DNA of 7,075 bases from DASYSA01 sp036003885 (GCA_036003885.1 DASYSA010000350.1:1-7075), one strand, 5' to 3'; shown: positions 1 to 6,691, counted from the first letter of the stretch. Numbers and translations: made by a program. Notes: a model not told the origin generated them from the letters alone.

Positions 1-30
1 GGGTAAGTTAGCTTTAGCTTGCGTCCTAAA

Positions 31-45
31 TCTTCAACTTGAAGA
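31..45. repeat. Small palindrome in the GH95 3' flank
   Basis: TCTTCAA and TTGAAGA flank a single base. Related TTCAAAGTTCA words continue to position 59. It could form a weak 5-bp hairpin followed by TTTAGG on the minus strand, but it is not a convincing terminator. The rest of 1-79 shows no gene. Confidence 0.35.
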
Positions 46-79
46 GTGAACTTTGAACTGTCTCTTATGATCGTCGCTT

Positions 80-2488
80 TCACATTCCAAGCGAGGTGAC
101 GACGTCTCTTTTAAATGAGATTCGATACTGCTTTCCTGTCCTCAGCTTCAAGCCGACCGTTCCGTCTGCATGGGCCGAAACCGGAATCTTCTTTCCATCC
201 TCTGACACGCTTGCGATAAGTTGTCCGCGCGGCGGTCGCACCTTGTGCGCGCCGTCGGAATCGGGTCGCAAAACGACGAGAGTTGCTTTTCCGGCCTCCC
301 AACTCACGTCAACTCCCATGGCGCCGCGCGCCCGAAGTCCTTTGATCGATCCTTCGCGCCAGGACCGCGGGAGCGCGGGCAGAAGATTGATTTCACCGGC
401 GTGGCTCTGCAGTAACATTTCAGCCATTCCCGCAGTGCCGCCGAAGTTCCCGTCGATTTGAAACGGCGGATGATTATCCAGCAAGTTCGGAAGGGTTGAT
501 TTGGCAAGCAGCGCGACGATGTTCTCGTGCGCGAGGTCGCCTTCCTCCAGTCGCGCCCAGAAGTTGATGATCCAGGCGCGGCTCCATCCTGTGTGGCCGC
601 TTCCTGCCTTAAGCCTGCGCTCGAGCGACACTCGCGCGGCCCGTGCCAGCTCCGGCGTGCCGCGTAGAGTGATCTGGTTGCCCGGATGCAGGGCGAAGAG
701 GTGAGAGATATGACGGTGGCCCGGATCAGGCTCATCATAATCTTCGAGCCACTCTTGCAACTGCCCGTGCTTGCCGATCTTGAGCGGCGGCAACCGGTCG
801 CGCGCCGCAGTAACTCTTGTTCGAAATTCCGAATCAACTCCAAGCACCCTGCTGGCTTCAATCACGCGGCCGAAGAGCGCATAGGTAATCTCCATGTCCA
901 TCGTCGGTCCCATACAGAGCTTGGCTTCCTCACCGTTGGGTAACCGATAGCGGTTCTCAGGCGAAATCGAGGGCCCGGTCACCAAATGACCCTTGCCGTC
1001 ATCTACCAGATAATCGAGAAGGAACTCAGCAGCCTCCTTCATTACCGGATAAGCGCGCCTGGCCAGGAACTCGCGATTCCGCGTGAAGTCGTAGTGATCC
1101 CACAGGTGCAAGCTCAGCCAGGCCCCACCCATCGGCCAGAGGCCAGCATGGACTCCATCAATGGGCACGGCGTCGCCCCACAAATCCGTATTGTGATGTA
1201 TCACGAAACCGCGCGCGCCATAGAGATTACTGGCCAGTCTCCGGCCGTCTTCGCGGGCGTTGTCAATCAGATCGAACAGCGGTTCATGGAGTTCGGAGAG
1301 ATTGGAGACTTCTGCCGGCCAGTAGTTCATCTCGGTGTTTATGTTGATCGTGTACTTGCTATCCCAGGAAGGCTGCAGCTGATCATTCCAGATGCCCTGA
1401 AGATTGGCCGCCATCGTACCCGGACGGCTGCTGGACATGAGGAGGTAGCGTCCGAATTGGAAATAGAGTGCTTCGAGCGACGGGTCTGACTCCCCGGCTT
1501 GCACTCGCTTCAGGCGCTCATCCGTCGGGAGGTCCGAATGCGAAGCCGCCAGCCGGAATTCGACGCGCCTGAAGAGTCGTTGATGATCGGCAACGTGAAC
1601 GGAGCGAAGCTGCTGGTAGGATTTCTTTGCAGCCGTCAGGTATTGCTCGCACGCAGCTGCGGGATCCCGGTGGCGAAAATCTGTCGCCGCAGCGAACAGC
1701 AAGGTAGCCGAGTTTGCACCCACGACGGACAGTTCATCGCCTTGCGCCTGTACGCGCCCGCCTTCTGGAAGAACCTGCAACAGACCCTGGAACTTGACGC
1801 CCACCTTGCGCTCGGCCGGATGGCGGTCGCCGCGAACAATGGCCTGGCCTTCGATTACAACACGGTTGGGGCCGAGGGCACGGGTCTTGCTGTCCTGTTC
1901 GCGAGTGAGTGTTGTCGTGAAGGAGATGCGGCCGGGCTTGTTGCTGGTCAGTCGGATGACAATCACCTGATCGGGCGACGACGCAAACACTTCCCGGCTG
2001 AAGAGCGTATCACCCGAGTGGTAGCTGACCCGGGCGATCCCTGAATCGAGATCGAGTTCCCTGCGATACTCTCTTGCCTCTCGCTGGCCGGAGAATCGAA
2101 TGAGCAAGTCACCAAGCGGCTGATAAGGAGGCAGCCGTTTCGGCGTCGATATGATGGTCCTCTCGGCGAGCTGCTCGGCCTGTTTGGGTTGGGCCGCGAA
2201 CAACAGCCGGCGGACCTCGGCCAGATTGCTCGCAGCCTCCGGATTATTGCGGTCTCGCTTTTCGCCGGCCCAGATCGTGTCTTCATTGAGCTGAAGGCGC
2301 TCGGATTCCACGCCGCCAAAGACCATCGCCCCGAGCCGTCCGTTCCCAATCGGGAGTGCCTCGGTCCACACAGTCGCGGGTTGCCTGTACCATAAAAGAA
2401 TTGAGGATTCGGGCGCGGTTCCAGCGGTCCGTGCTTCAGACAGACCGAAGGTGCAAACGAGAAGCAAGAGAACGATTGTCTGTTTCAT
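80..2488 (-). CDS. Secreted GH95 alpha-L-fucosidase (inverting), 802 aa
   Basis: Glycoside hydrolase family 95 enzyme, predicted to release alpha-L-fucose (typically Fuc-alpha-1,2-Gal) by inversion. The leader MKQTIVLLLLVCTFG is a Sec signal peptide with likely cleavage after SEA (residue 19). The N-terminal beta domain opens with the family hallmark EALPIGNGRLGAMVFGGV (residues 43-60) and LNEDTIWAG (67-75). The (alpha/alpha)6 catalytic domain has NIN in TININTEMNYW (N382, N384), SPEN (E511) and QIDGNFG (D679). These match the Asn pair, general acid Glu and Asp known from Bifidobacterium AfcA. A C-terminal beta domain follows from about residue 700. Length is normal for the family. The open frame runs upstream to 2887, but that part overlaps the lyase gene and the intergenic repeats; the ATG at 2488 directly precedes the signal peptide, so I chose it. 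No Shine-Dalgarno sequence is evident. The gene lies 148 bp downstream of the PL6 gene and is probably co-transcribed. GH95 also contains alpha-L-galactosidases, so fine specificity is uncertain. Confidence 0.93.
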   Translation of the reverse strand: MKQTIVLLLLVCTFGLSEARTAGTAPESSILLWYRQPATVWTEALPIGNGRLGAMVFGGVESERLQLNEDTIWAGEKRDRNNPEAASNLAEVRRLLFAAQPKQAEQLAERTIISTPKRLPPYQPLGDLLIRFSGQREAREYRRELDLDSGIARVSYHSGDTLFSREVFASSPDQVIVIRLTSNKPGRISFTTTLTREQDSKTRALGPNRVVIEGQAIVRGDRHPAERKVGVKFQGLLQVLPEGGRVQAQGDELSVVGANSATLLFAAATDFRHRDPAAACEQYLTAAKKSYQQLRSVHVADHQRLFRRVEFRLAASHSDLPTDERLKRVQAGESDPSLEALYFQFGRYLLMSSSRPGTMAANLQGIWNDQLQPSWDSKYTININTEMNYWPAEVSNLSELHEPLFDLIDNAREDGRRLASNLYGARGFVIHHNTDLWGDAVPIDGVHAGLWPMGGAWLSLHLWDHYDFTRNREFLARRAYPVMKEAAEFLLDYLVDDGKGHLVTGPSISPENRYRLPNGEEAKLCMGPTMDMEITYALFGRVIEASRVLGVDSEFRTRVTAARDRLPPLKIGKHGQLQEWLEDYDEPDPGHRHISHLFALHPGNQITLRGTPELARAARVSLERRLKAGSGHTGWSRAWIINFWARLEEGDLAHENIVALLAKSTLPNLLDNHPPFQIDGNFGGTAGMAEMLLQSHAGEINLLPALPRSWREGSIKGLRARGAMGVDVSWEAGKATLVVLRPDSDGAHKVRPPRGQLIASVSEDGKKIPVSAHADGTVGLKLRTGKQYRISFKRDVVTSLGM

Positions 2489-2497
2489 TGGCGTGTT

Positions 2498-2636
2498 GCG
2501 TTCCGCGTTCCGCGCGCCGTGCGTTTCCGACAGCCGGCCCCAGATTGCAGGACAACCATAACCCACAAAAGCTAAACGCGAAACGCGAAACGCGAAACGC
2601 GGAACGCGAAAACCCGAAACGCTGAACGCGGAACGC
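2498..2636. repeat. 13-bp inverted repeat bracketing the PL6-GH95 gap
   Basis: GCGTTCCGCGTTC at 2498-2510, just before the GH95 ATG, is the exact reverse complement of GAACGCGGAACGC at 2624-2636, the end of the tandem-repeat block. In the minus-strand transcript these arms could pair and hold the intergenic leader in a large stem-loop. The arm at 2498-2510 lies 9 nt upstream of the GH95 ATG, so pairing could affect GH95 translation. Confidence 0.65.
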
Positions 2637-2637
2637 T
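2574..2637. repeat. 7-bp tandem repeat RAACGCK, about nine copies
   Basis: Four exact AAACGCG units (2574-2601) are followed by GAACGCG, a degenerate AAAACCCG, AAACGCT, GAACGCG and GAACGCT. The last unit runs into the PL6 stop codon at 2637-2639. It fills nearly half of the gap between the PL6 and GH95 genes. The sequence is intergenic; its apparent translation upstream of the GH95 start is a by-product of a stop-free frame. Confidence 0.85.
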
Positions 2638-4547
2638 CATGGAGCGTTGGGTCCCACGTTCGCCGTGGTGAGCGGGCGAACTGTGATTGCCGCCGTCGAG
2701 AATTCATCGGCGCCCACGTCCTTAGCCCCCGAGCGAGCCTGCCCGTCCATATCAATCGTGACCGCTGGATAGGAACCGACCGACGTATTGATGGCAGGGC
2801 TCGTCGACTGCAGCCTGAACACGCCGGAGGAATCCCGCACGAGCTGCGGATTGATGCGACGCGCCCCGCTTGCCGGCAAATCACCATTCGGCGCCGAGCC
2901 GAACACGATGTTTCCCTCGTATGTGGGGTTGGTCACCGGTCCGCCAAGGCTCAGGATAGTCCCGGAGTCGCTCTGGATGATGTTGTTGGCGAAGACAAGG
3001 TCGGTCGCGCCCAAACCGTTTGTCCTGCCGGGCATCACAGCGTTCTGTATGTTGTTGATCAAGGTATTGAACGACACCGTCACTCGGTCGGGCCGATCGT
3101 GTCCGGTCAGAGCCCCGGGCGGAATCTCCGTGTCGCCGTTGCCGATCTGGATCGCCGGATTGCAGTTCTCGAAGTAGTTGCTGAAGATCTGATGGTCATT
3201 GCCGAAGAAGCGCAGCCCATGCGAGTTGATGAAGAAATTGCTGTGGACGGTGCACTTGTTCCCATGCCGCAACGTGAGCTCGCCGACCGTGTCCCGAATC
3301 GTATTGTAGCGAAACACGTTCGAACTCGACTTATTCGAGATGAGCTCATTCTCTCCGTCACACCTCATGAAGAGGTTCCTTTCGATCAGACTGTGGGCAT
3401 CTGTAAGGCTCTTCCCGCTCAGCCCGATCTGGAGCGTCTCCGCACCGTTACCCCCCGGGCTCGTGAAGTTCTGGAACAGGTTGTGGTGGACCCAGGTGCG
3501 CTGCGCCATTCCGCTCGTACCTGGTCCACGAATGGAGAACATCTGGCCCAGTGTACTCTTATTCTGGAACGTGTTGTGATCCACCTCGCAGTCGTCGCCA
3601 TCGACTTGCAAATATCTTCCCTCACCAGTGAGTTGAAAAACATTGCGAGTGATCCTGCAGTGGCTCGTGCCGGCAGCCACCTGCACTGTTCCAATTGCAT
3701 GAGTGAACCGGAAGCCCCGAATGACCACGAAGGAGGAGGGGCTGTTCAGGCTGAATCCGGCAGCGCCCCTGATCTCGACTCCGCCTGTCGTCGCAGCATT
3801 GATCACGATGGGGTGAGCGGCCGTCCCCTGTCTTGCTATGGTGATGGCTGCGCTTGTCGTGTAGACGCCGTTGGCGACAGTGATTTGATCTCCCGGCGCT
3901 GAGGAGTTGATTCTGGACTGCAGCGCGGATATGGAAGAGACCTGGAAGGTACGCAGTGGAGGGGGCTCAGTCGCGGCCTCGGGTGTGATCGTCAAATTGC
4001 ACACAGTCGTCATTCCCGCCGGCGTTGTGCTGGTGAATGCGCCGCGGTTGTCGAGGCTCGTAACTCCGGCTTGCTCGGTGCGGAAGGCAAAATTAGCGCC
4101 TACCGTCCGCTCTGAACTCGCAGACGGTGTCACGAAGATCGAATAGGCGTGAGCCGGCACGTCGACCGCCAGCCGGAAGTGATAAGTGATCCCGCCCGCA
4201 TATGGTATGACCGAGTCGGCGGCGTACGCTCCGCCATTGCGCGCGTCGATGTTACCGGATGGGTTGAACCGCGCAAGACATGCGAAACCTGCGTACGCTG
4301 TCTGAGCGCCCTGGGAGAGACCGATCACCGTGTTGATCGGCGATACCGACGGTGTCGCATCAAATTCGGCTGTGAACCTGCCGGCCTGAGCGGCGAACGT
4401 TGTGTTTTGCCAACTCCCTCCCGACACGGCCGTAACGCACCCCGATTGAGCTCCGACTCTCACACTGCCTGACAAAGCACCAACTAACACTGCTGCGAGC
4501 ATCAACATGGTAATTGTCAACTCCTGCCTGAATGCTGTTCGTGTCAT
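2637..4547 (-). CDS. Secreted PL6 polysaccharide lyase (chondroitinase B/alginate lyase-like) with N-terminal beta-sandwich-like module, 636 aa
   Basis: Predicted beta-elimination lyase acting on a uronic-acid polysaccharide outside the cytoplasm. A Sec signal peptide (hydrophobic 11-25, likely cleavage after VGA at residue 33) is followed by a module at about 37-188. That module resembles a LamG-like beta-sandwich (FTAEFDATPS, GNIDARNGGAYAA, YHFRLAVDVPAH) and may bind carbohydrate. After a Pro-rich linker (EPPPL) comes the right-handed parallel beta-helix, about residues 200-615. K406 in ELISNK and R427 in LTLRHG have the same 21-residue spacing as the catalytic Lys250/Arg271 of chondroitinase B. 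E399 and E401 match its calcium-binding Glu243/Glu245, and N367 in GNGAETLQIG is the likely third ligand. The tail SPAIN..DMDGQARSGAKDVGADEF is typical of secreted beta-helix proteins. The ATG at 4547 has a strong Shine-Dalgarno sequence. PL6 covers alginate and dermatan lyases, so the substrate cannot be chosen from sequence alone. Confidence 0.9.
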   Translation of the reverse strand: MTRTAFRQELTITMLMLAAVLVGALSGSVRVGAQSGCVTAVSGGSWQNTTFAAQAGRFTAEFDATPSVSPINTVIGLSQGAQTAYAGFACLARFNPSGNIDARNGGAYAADSVIPYAGGITYHFRLAVDVPAHAYSIFVTPSASSERTVGANFAFRTEQAGVTSLDNRGAFTSTTPAGMTTVCNLTITPEAATEPPPLRTFQVSSISALQSRINSSAPGDQITVANGVYTTSAAITIARQGTAAHPIVINAATTGGVEIRGAAGFSLNSPSSFVVIRGFRFTHAIGTVQVAAGTSHCRITRNVFQLTGEGRYLQVDGDDCEVDHNTFQNKSTLGQMFSIRGPGTSGMAQRTWVHHNLFQNFTSPGGNGAETLQIGLSGKSLTDAHSLIERNLFMRCDGENELISNKSSSNVFRYNTIRDTVGELTLRHGNKCTVHSNFFINSHGLRFFGNDHQIFSNYFENCNPAIQIGNGDTEIPPGALTGHDRPDRVTVSFNTLINNIQNAVMPGRTNGLGATDLVFANNIIQSDSGTILSLGGPVTNPTYEGNIVFGSAPNGDLPASGARRINPQLVRDSSGVFRLQSTSPAINTSVGSYPAVTIDMDGQARSGAKDVGADEFSTAAITVRPLTTANVGPNAP

Positions 4548-4550
4548 GTG

Positions 4551-4560
4551 ACCTCCTCCT
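4551..4560 (-). promoter_or_regulatory. Strong Shine-Dalgarno of the PL6 gene
   Basis: The minus strand reads AGGAGGAGGT, then CAC, then the ATG at 4547. This near-perfect anti-16S match fixes the PL6 start and suggests high translation. It contrasts with the GH95 gene downstream, which shows no such site. Confidence 0.85.
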
Positions 4561-4805
4561 CGCCTTTGCGGCTGTTGTTTTCTTTCGAGATCAAAGTGGA
4601 AAGGGCTGCCAGGAATGGAGACACCAGCCCAATCCAGGATTCAGTGGTTTATTCGTCGACACGCCGGTACAGCTCGTCGTCACTTGTGAGAAGGAATGGG
4701 GTCGCGGCAATCTCTGCGAGACGCCAGCCTCCAGATACTTCCAACTATCAGCGTTGCTTTCTTTCCCTGGATCGGGACATTAGCAAGAACGGGAAAACCG
4801 CTCTG

Positions 4806-4891
4806 TGCCACGAAGACACGAAGTCACAAAGCCGCACAGGCCCATGGGCACGTCACTCATGGGCTTTGTGGTCCTTCGTGTCCTGGTGGCA
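4806..4891. repeat. Long imperfect inverted repeat (CACGAAGACACGAAG type)
   Basis: The left arm (4806-4833) contains TGCCACGAAGACACGAAG and CACAAAGCC. The right arm (4862-4891), reverse-complemented, contains TGCCACCAGGACACGAAG and CACAAAGCC, so the arms match apart from two local differences. The loop contains the palindrome GCCCATGGGC (4840-4849), and CATGGGC recurs at 4859-4865. It is a compact non-coding element able to form a strong hairpin in the presumed PL6 leader. Very similar CACGAAG-containing elements recur between genes in many environmental genomes, which suggests a dispersed repeat. Confidence 0.7.
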
Positions 4892-4958
4892 AGAAGACAG
4901 TTGTTCCAGCCGTGCCAGGCGTCGTCTCCCCGCCACTTCAATAGCACGTCGGGCGGAT

Positions 4959-4980
4959 CGAAACCGTTAGAACGGTTTCG
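4959..4980. promoter_or_regulatory. Perfect palindrome, candidate operator (LacI-family-like)
   Basis: Arms CGAAACCGTT and AACGGTTTCG are exact reverse complements around a 2-nt AG centre. Dyads of the form GAAACCG...CGGTTTC are common for LacI-family sugar regulators, so this could control the PL6-GH95 unit. It lies 412 bp upstream of the PL6 start, far for a simple operator unless the leader is long. A 2-nt loop and the absence of a T-run argue against a terminator. No regulator gene is present in the window. Confidence 0.45.
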
Positions 4981-5028
4981 CCAGCACCGTCGCCCACCAG
5001 ACACCCGACTGAAGAGACTGCATGAAAA

Positions 5029-5068
5029 CCCCAACCGGCAGGTTGGGGATCCTTCCATCCAGCCTACA
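5029..5068 (+). repeat. REP-like unit R1
   Basis: Perfect 8-bp stem CCCCAACC/GGTTGGGG with loop GGCA. The tail ends in CAGCCTACA but differs from the other units in its middle (CCATC in place of ACGT). Confidence 0.8.
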
Positions 5069-5096
5069 GGGACCGGCGCCCGAGTCGCGGCAAATC

Positions 5097-5134
5097 CCCC
5101 AACCGGAAGGCTGGGGATCCTTCTTTCAACCTAC
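5097..5134 (+). repeat. REP-like unit R2, most diverged copy
   Basis: Stem CCCCAACC/GGCTGGGG with loop GGAA. The single changed base gives a G-U pair in minus-strand RNA, so the hairpin survives in the direction of gene transcription. The tail is the most diverged (TTTCAACCTAC). Confidence 0.75.
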
Positions 5135-5192
5135 TTTCGCCCACGCCGTGCGAACCTGCCGGCAGGGATAGCCTCTCGATCAGCCTTCCGAT

Positions 5193-5232
5193 TGTAGGCT
5201 GACGTGAAAGATCCCCAACCTTCCGGTTGGGG
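5193..5232 (-). repeat. REP-like unit R3
   Basis: Reverse orientation. The stem is perfect, with a GGAA (GNRA-type) loop on the minus strand and a tail reading ATCTTTCACGTCAGCCTACA. It differs from R4 at one tail position. Confidence 0.82.
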
Positions 5233-5260
5233 ATTCGGGCGATTCCCCCAAGTCGCTCCT

Positions 5261-5300
5261 TGTAGGCTGACGTGAAGGATCCCCAACCTTCCGGTTGGGG
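5261..5300 (-). repeat. REP-like unit R4
   Basis: Reverse orientation, best match to the consensus, with tail ATCCTTCACGTCAGCCTACA. It lies 58 bp after the GH29 stop codon, so it would be the first stable hairpin in the 3' untranslated region of that transcript. It lacks a T-run and is not a classic terminator. Confidence 0.82.
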
Positions 5301-5358
5301 GATTCGAGCACCTTTTCACACAGCCTCTGAAATGGGTTGTCAATAAGAATCCACGCTT

Positions 5359-6684
5359 TCACACTTGTTTCCGCTCGTGTTCTTTGCGAACGAAGATGTT
5401 GTCTTGCTTCGGTTCCCCATCGCACTCGATTGCGAGCGTCGTGATTGGGTCATCCGGCGCCTTCTCTGGAAGCCCGGTGAAACGCACGCGCAAGCGGTCC
5501 TGTTGGAACGCCACCTTCTCGCCGGTCGCAAGCAGGCTGGCGGACTTGACCTTTGACATCAGCCCGGCCATGACGGCCGTTTCACCGGGCCAGAAATGGA
5601 TATGCATGAAGAGAGTGTTTCCGCGCCTGGTGAAGGTCGCGTAATTCGAGCGGCGCGGCTGACAATTGTCGCTCTCGTAGATCGATTTGCCGTTCTTGTC
5701 CATCCACTGCCCGACGGAGCTCAGAATGCGAATCGATTCTTCAGGTATTGACCCGTCGGCCTTTGGACCGATGTTGAGCAGATAGTTGCCGCCGTCGCGG
5801 GCGCAGGTAATCAGGTTGCGAATGACGGTCTTGGGCGTCTTCCAATCGTCGTCGCTGCGATGGTACCCCCAACTGCCGTTCATGGTCATACAGGATTCCC
5901 ACGCACGGCCTCCCTCTTCAGCTTGAATGCGCTGCTCGGGCGTGGAGAAATCTCCCTGAAGCTTGTTGCGATTATTTACGATGATATCCGGCTGAAGCTG
6001 GAACACCATCTGATTCATCTTCTCGGACTCCCATCCCTTTGCCTCGAGCGGCCACGATACGTCGTACCAGAGGATGTCGATCTTGCCGTAGTTGGTGAGC
6101 AATTCGCGGAGATGAGTGTGAATGTATTGCACGAAGCGTTGGCGCGCGCCCTCGTCTTCGGCGCAACGCGCGCCATCCGGATGATGCCAGTCCATAAGCG
6201 AGTAGTAGAAACCTACGCGCAGCCCCTCGGCGCGAGCGGCTTCAACGTACTCCTTGACCAGATCGCGCCCGGCAGCCTGCTTCGGCGCACAGTAGTTCGT
6301 GGTTTTGGTATCGAAGTGACAGAAGCCTTCGTGATGCTTTGTGGTCATGACCATGTACTTCATTCCCGCGCGCCTTGCCAACTTCGCCCAATCGCGAGCG
6401 GCGTTCGGTTTGGGATTGAAGCGCTTGGCCAGTTGCTCGTACTCCGGCCCCGGAATGCCTTCATTCTCCATGACCCACTCATGCCGGCCGAGCACGCTGT
6501 ACAGACCCCAGTGAATGAACATTCCAAACTTGGCTTCGTGCCACCACTTCATGCGCCGGCTGCGGTCCTCCTGCTCGTCGGCGATCAGCGCGGCGGCGTT
6601 AGTCGACAGATCGCAGGCAGCTAACGTCGCGCCTGCTCCCATTAGCTTGAGGTAATCTCGTCTCGAGATCTCTTTGAAATCCAT
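5359..6684 (-). CDS. GH29 alpha-L-fucosidase with Tat-type leader, possible lipoprotein, 441 aa
   Basis: Glycoside hydrolase family 29 enzyme, a retaining exo-alpha-L-fucosidase. The leader carries the twin-arginine consensus SRRDYLK (residues 7-13), a short hydrophobic stretch and then LAAC (21-24), which fits a lipobox. It may therefore be a Tat-exported lipoprotein anchored at C24, with Asp at +2. The catalytic barrel begins at about residue 46. Family motifs are FGMFIHWGLYS (53-63), TKHHEGF (115-121) and DILWYD with the expected nucleophile D208. The likely acid/base is E263 in AWESCMTMNGSWGY. A C-terminal beta domain covers about 345-441. I chose the ATG at 6684 because AGGAG lies 7 nt upstream. 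An in-frame TTG at 6708 would add eight residues but lies in the T-run of the preceding terminator. The gene is 90 bp downstream of the receptor. The residues after the nucleophile (VSWP) differ from the Gly-rich context common in characterised members. Confidence 0.92.
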   Translation of the reverse strand: MDFKEISRRDYLKLMGAGATLAACDLSTNAAALIADEQEDRSRRMKWWHEAKFGMFIHWGLYSVLGRHEWVMENEGIPGPEYEQLAKRFNPKPNAARDWAKLARRAGMKYMVMTTKHHEGFCHFDTKTTNYCAPKQAAGRDLVKEYVEAARAEGLRVGFYYSLMDWHHPDGARCAEDEGARQRFVQYIHTHLRELLTNYGKIDILWYDVSWPLEAKGWESEKMNQMVFQLQPDIIVNNRNKLQGDFSTPEQRIQAEEGGRAWESCMTMNGSWGYHRSDDDWKTPKTVIRNLITCARDGGNYLLNIGPKADGSIPEESIRILSSVGQWMDKNGKSIYESDNCQPRRSNYATFTRRGNTLFMHIHFWPGETAVMAGLMSKVKSASLLATGEKVAFQQDRLRVRFTGLPEKAPDDPITTLAIECDGEPKQDNIFVRKEHERKQV

Positions 6685-6691
6685 GCGGGAG

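Larger units (their letters stand above)
5029..5300. repeat. Mirror-symmetric cluster of four REP-like hairpin repeats
   Basis: Four copies of a ~40-bp unit: an 8-bp stem (CCCCAACC/GGTTGGGG) with a 4-nt loop, followed by a ~20-nt tail related to ATCCTTCACGTCAGCCTACA. Two copies point right (hairpins 5029-5048 and 5097-5116) and two point left (5213-5232 and 5281-5300). Within each pair the hairpins start exactly 68 bp apart, and both pairs are symmetric about 5164.5. Near the centre is a 12-bp palindrome, CCTGCCGGCAGG (5155-5166). The arrangement resembles REP/BIME clusters. No REP-associated transposase is in the window. If transcribed, the hairpins could stabilise the GH29 3' end or cause attenuation. 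Confidence 0.88.
4561..5358. other. 798-bp repeat-rich gap between the GH29 and PL6 genes, no convincing gene
   Basis: No full coding region is supported here. Short open frames on both strands run through inverted repeats and have no family signature or ribosome-binding site. From right to left the gap holds the four-hairpin repeat cluster, an operator-like palindrome (4959-4980), a long inverted repeat (4806-4891) and about 245 bp of plain sequence ahead of the PL6 Shine-Dalgarno. A TTGACA on the minus strand (5343-5338) has only a poor -10 partner (TGTGAA after 17 nt), so no promoter is called. If PL6 is transcribed from a promoter of its own, that promoter should lie in this gap. Confidence 0.7.

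Noticed and set aside
986..2044. Two plus-strand open frames of 167 and 181 codons
   Set aside because: Both are antisense to the GH95 catalytic and N-terminal domains and have no ribosome-binding site or motif.
2489..2887. Upstream 133-codon extension of the GH95 frame
   Set aside because: It overlaps the PL6 coding region, runs through the AAACGCG array, and would bury the signal peptide in the middle of the protein.
3099..3902. 267-codon open frame on the plus strand
   Set aside because: It lies opposite the PL6 gene, which has family motifs and a strong ribosome-binding site. The plus-strand product has no recognisable domain.
5155..5166. CCTGCCGGCAGG palindrome as an independent operator
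   Set aside because: It is 12 bp, sits near the centre of the repeat cluster but 4 bp off its symmetry axis, and has no promoter nearby. It is best kept as part of the cluster.
4532..5197. Several short overlapping open frames in the gap on both strands
   Set aside because: They translate through the inverted repeat and hairpin repeats, and their predicted proteins are low-complexity repeats of those elements.
5029..5300. CRISPR array
   Set aside because: The repeats are only four, palindromic and in two orientations, and the spacers retain partial similarity. No cas gene is present.
5321..5343. TTGACA on the minus strand as a promoter for PL6
   Set aside because: The best -10 match at 17 nt is TGTGAA (3 of 6). 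It lies upstream of the hairpin cluster, nearly 800 bp from the gene.
5860..6624. 254-codon open frame on the plus strand
   Set aside because: It is antisense to the GH29 catalytic domain and has no family signature. It arises from the codon usage of the real gene.
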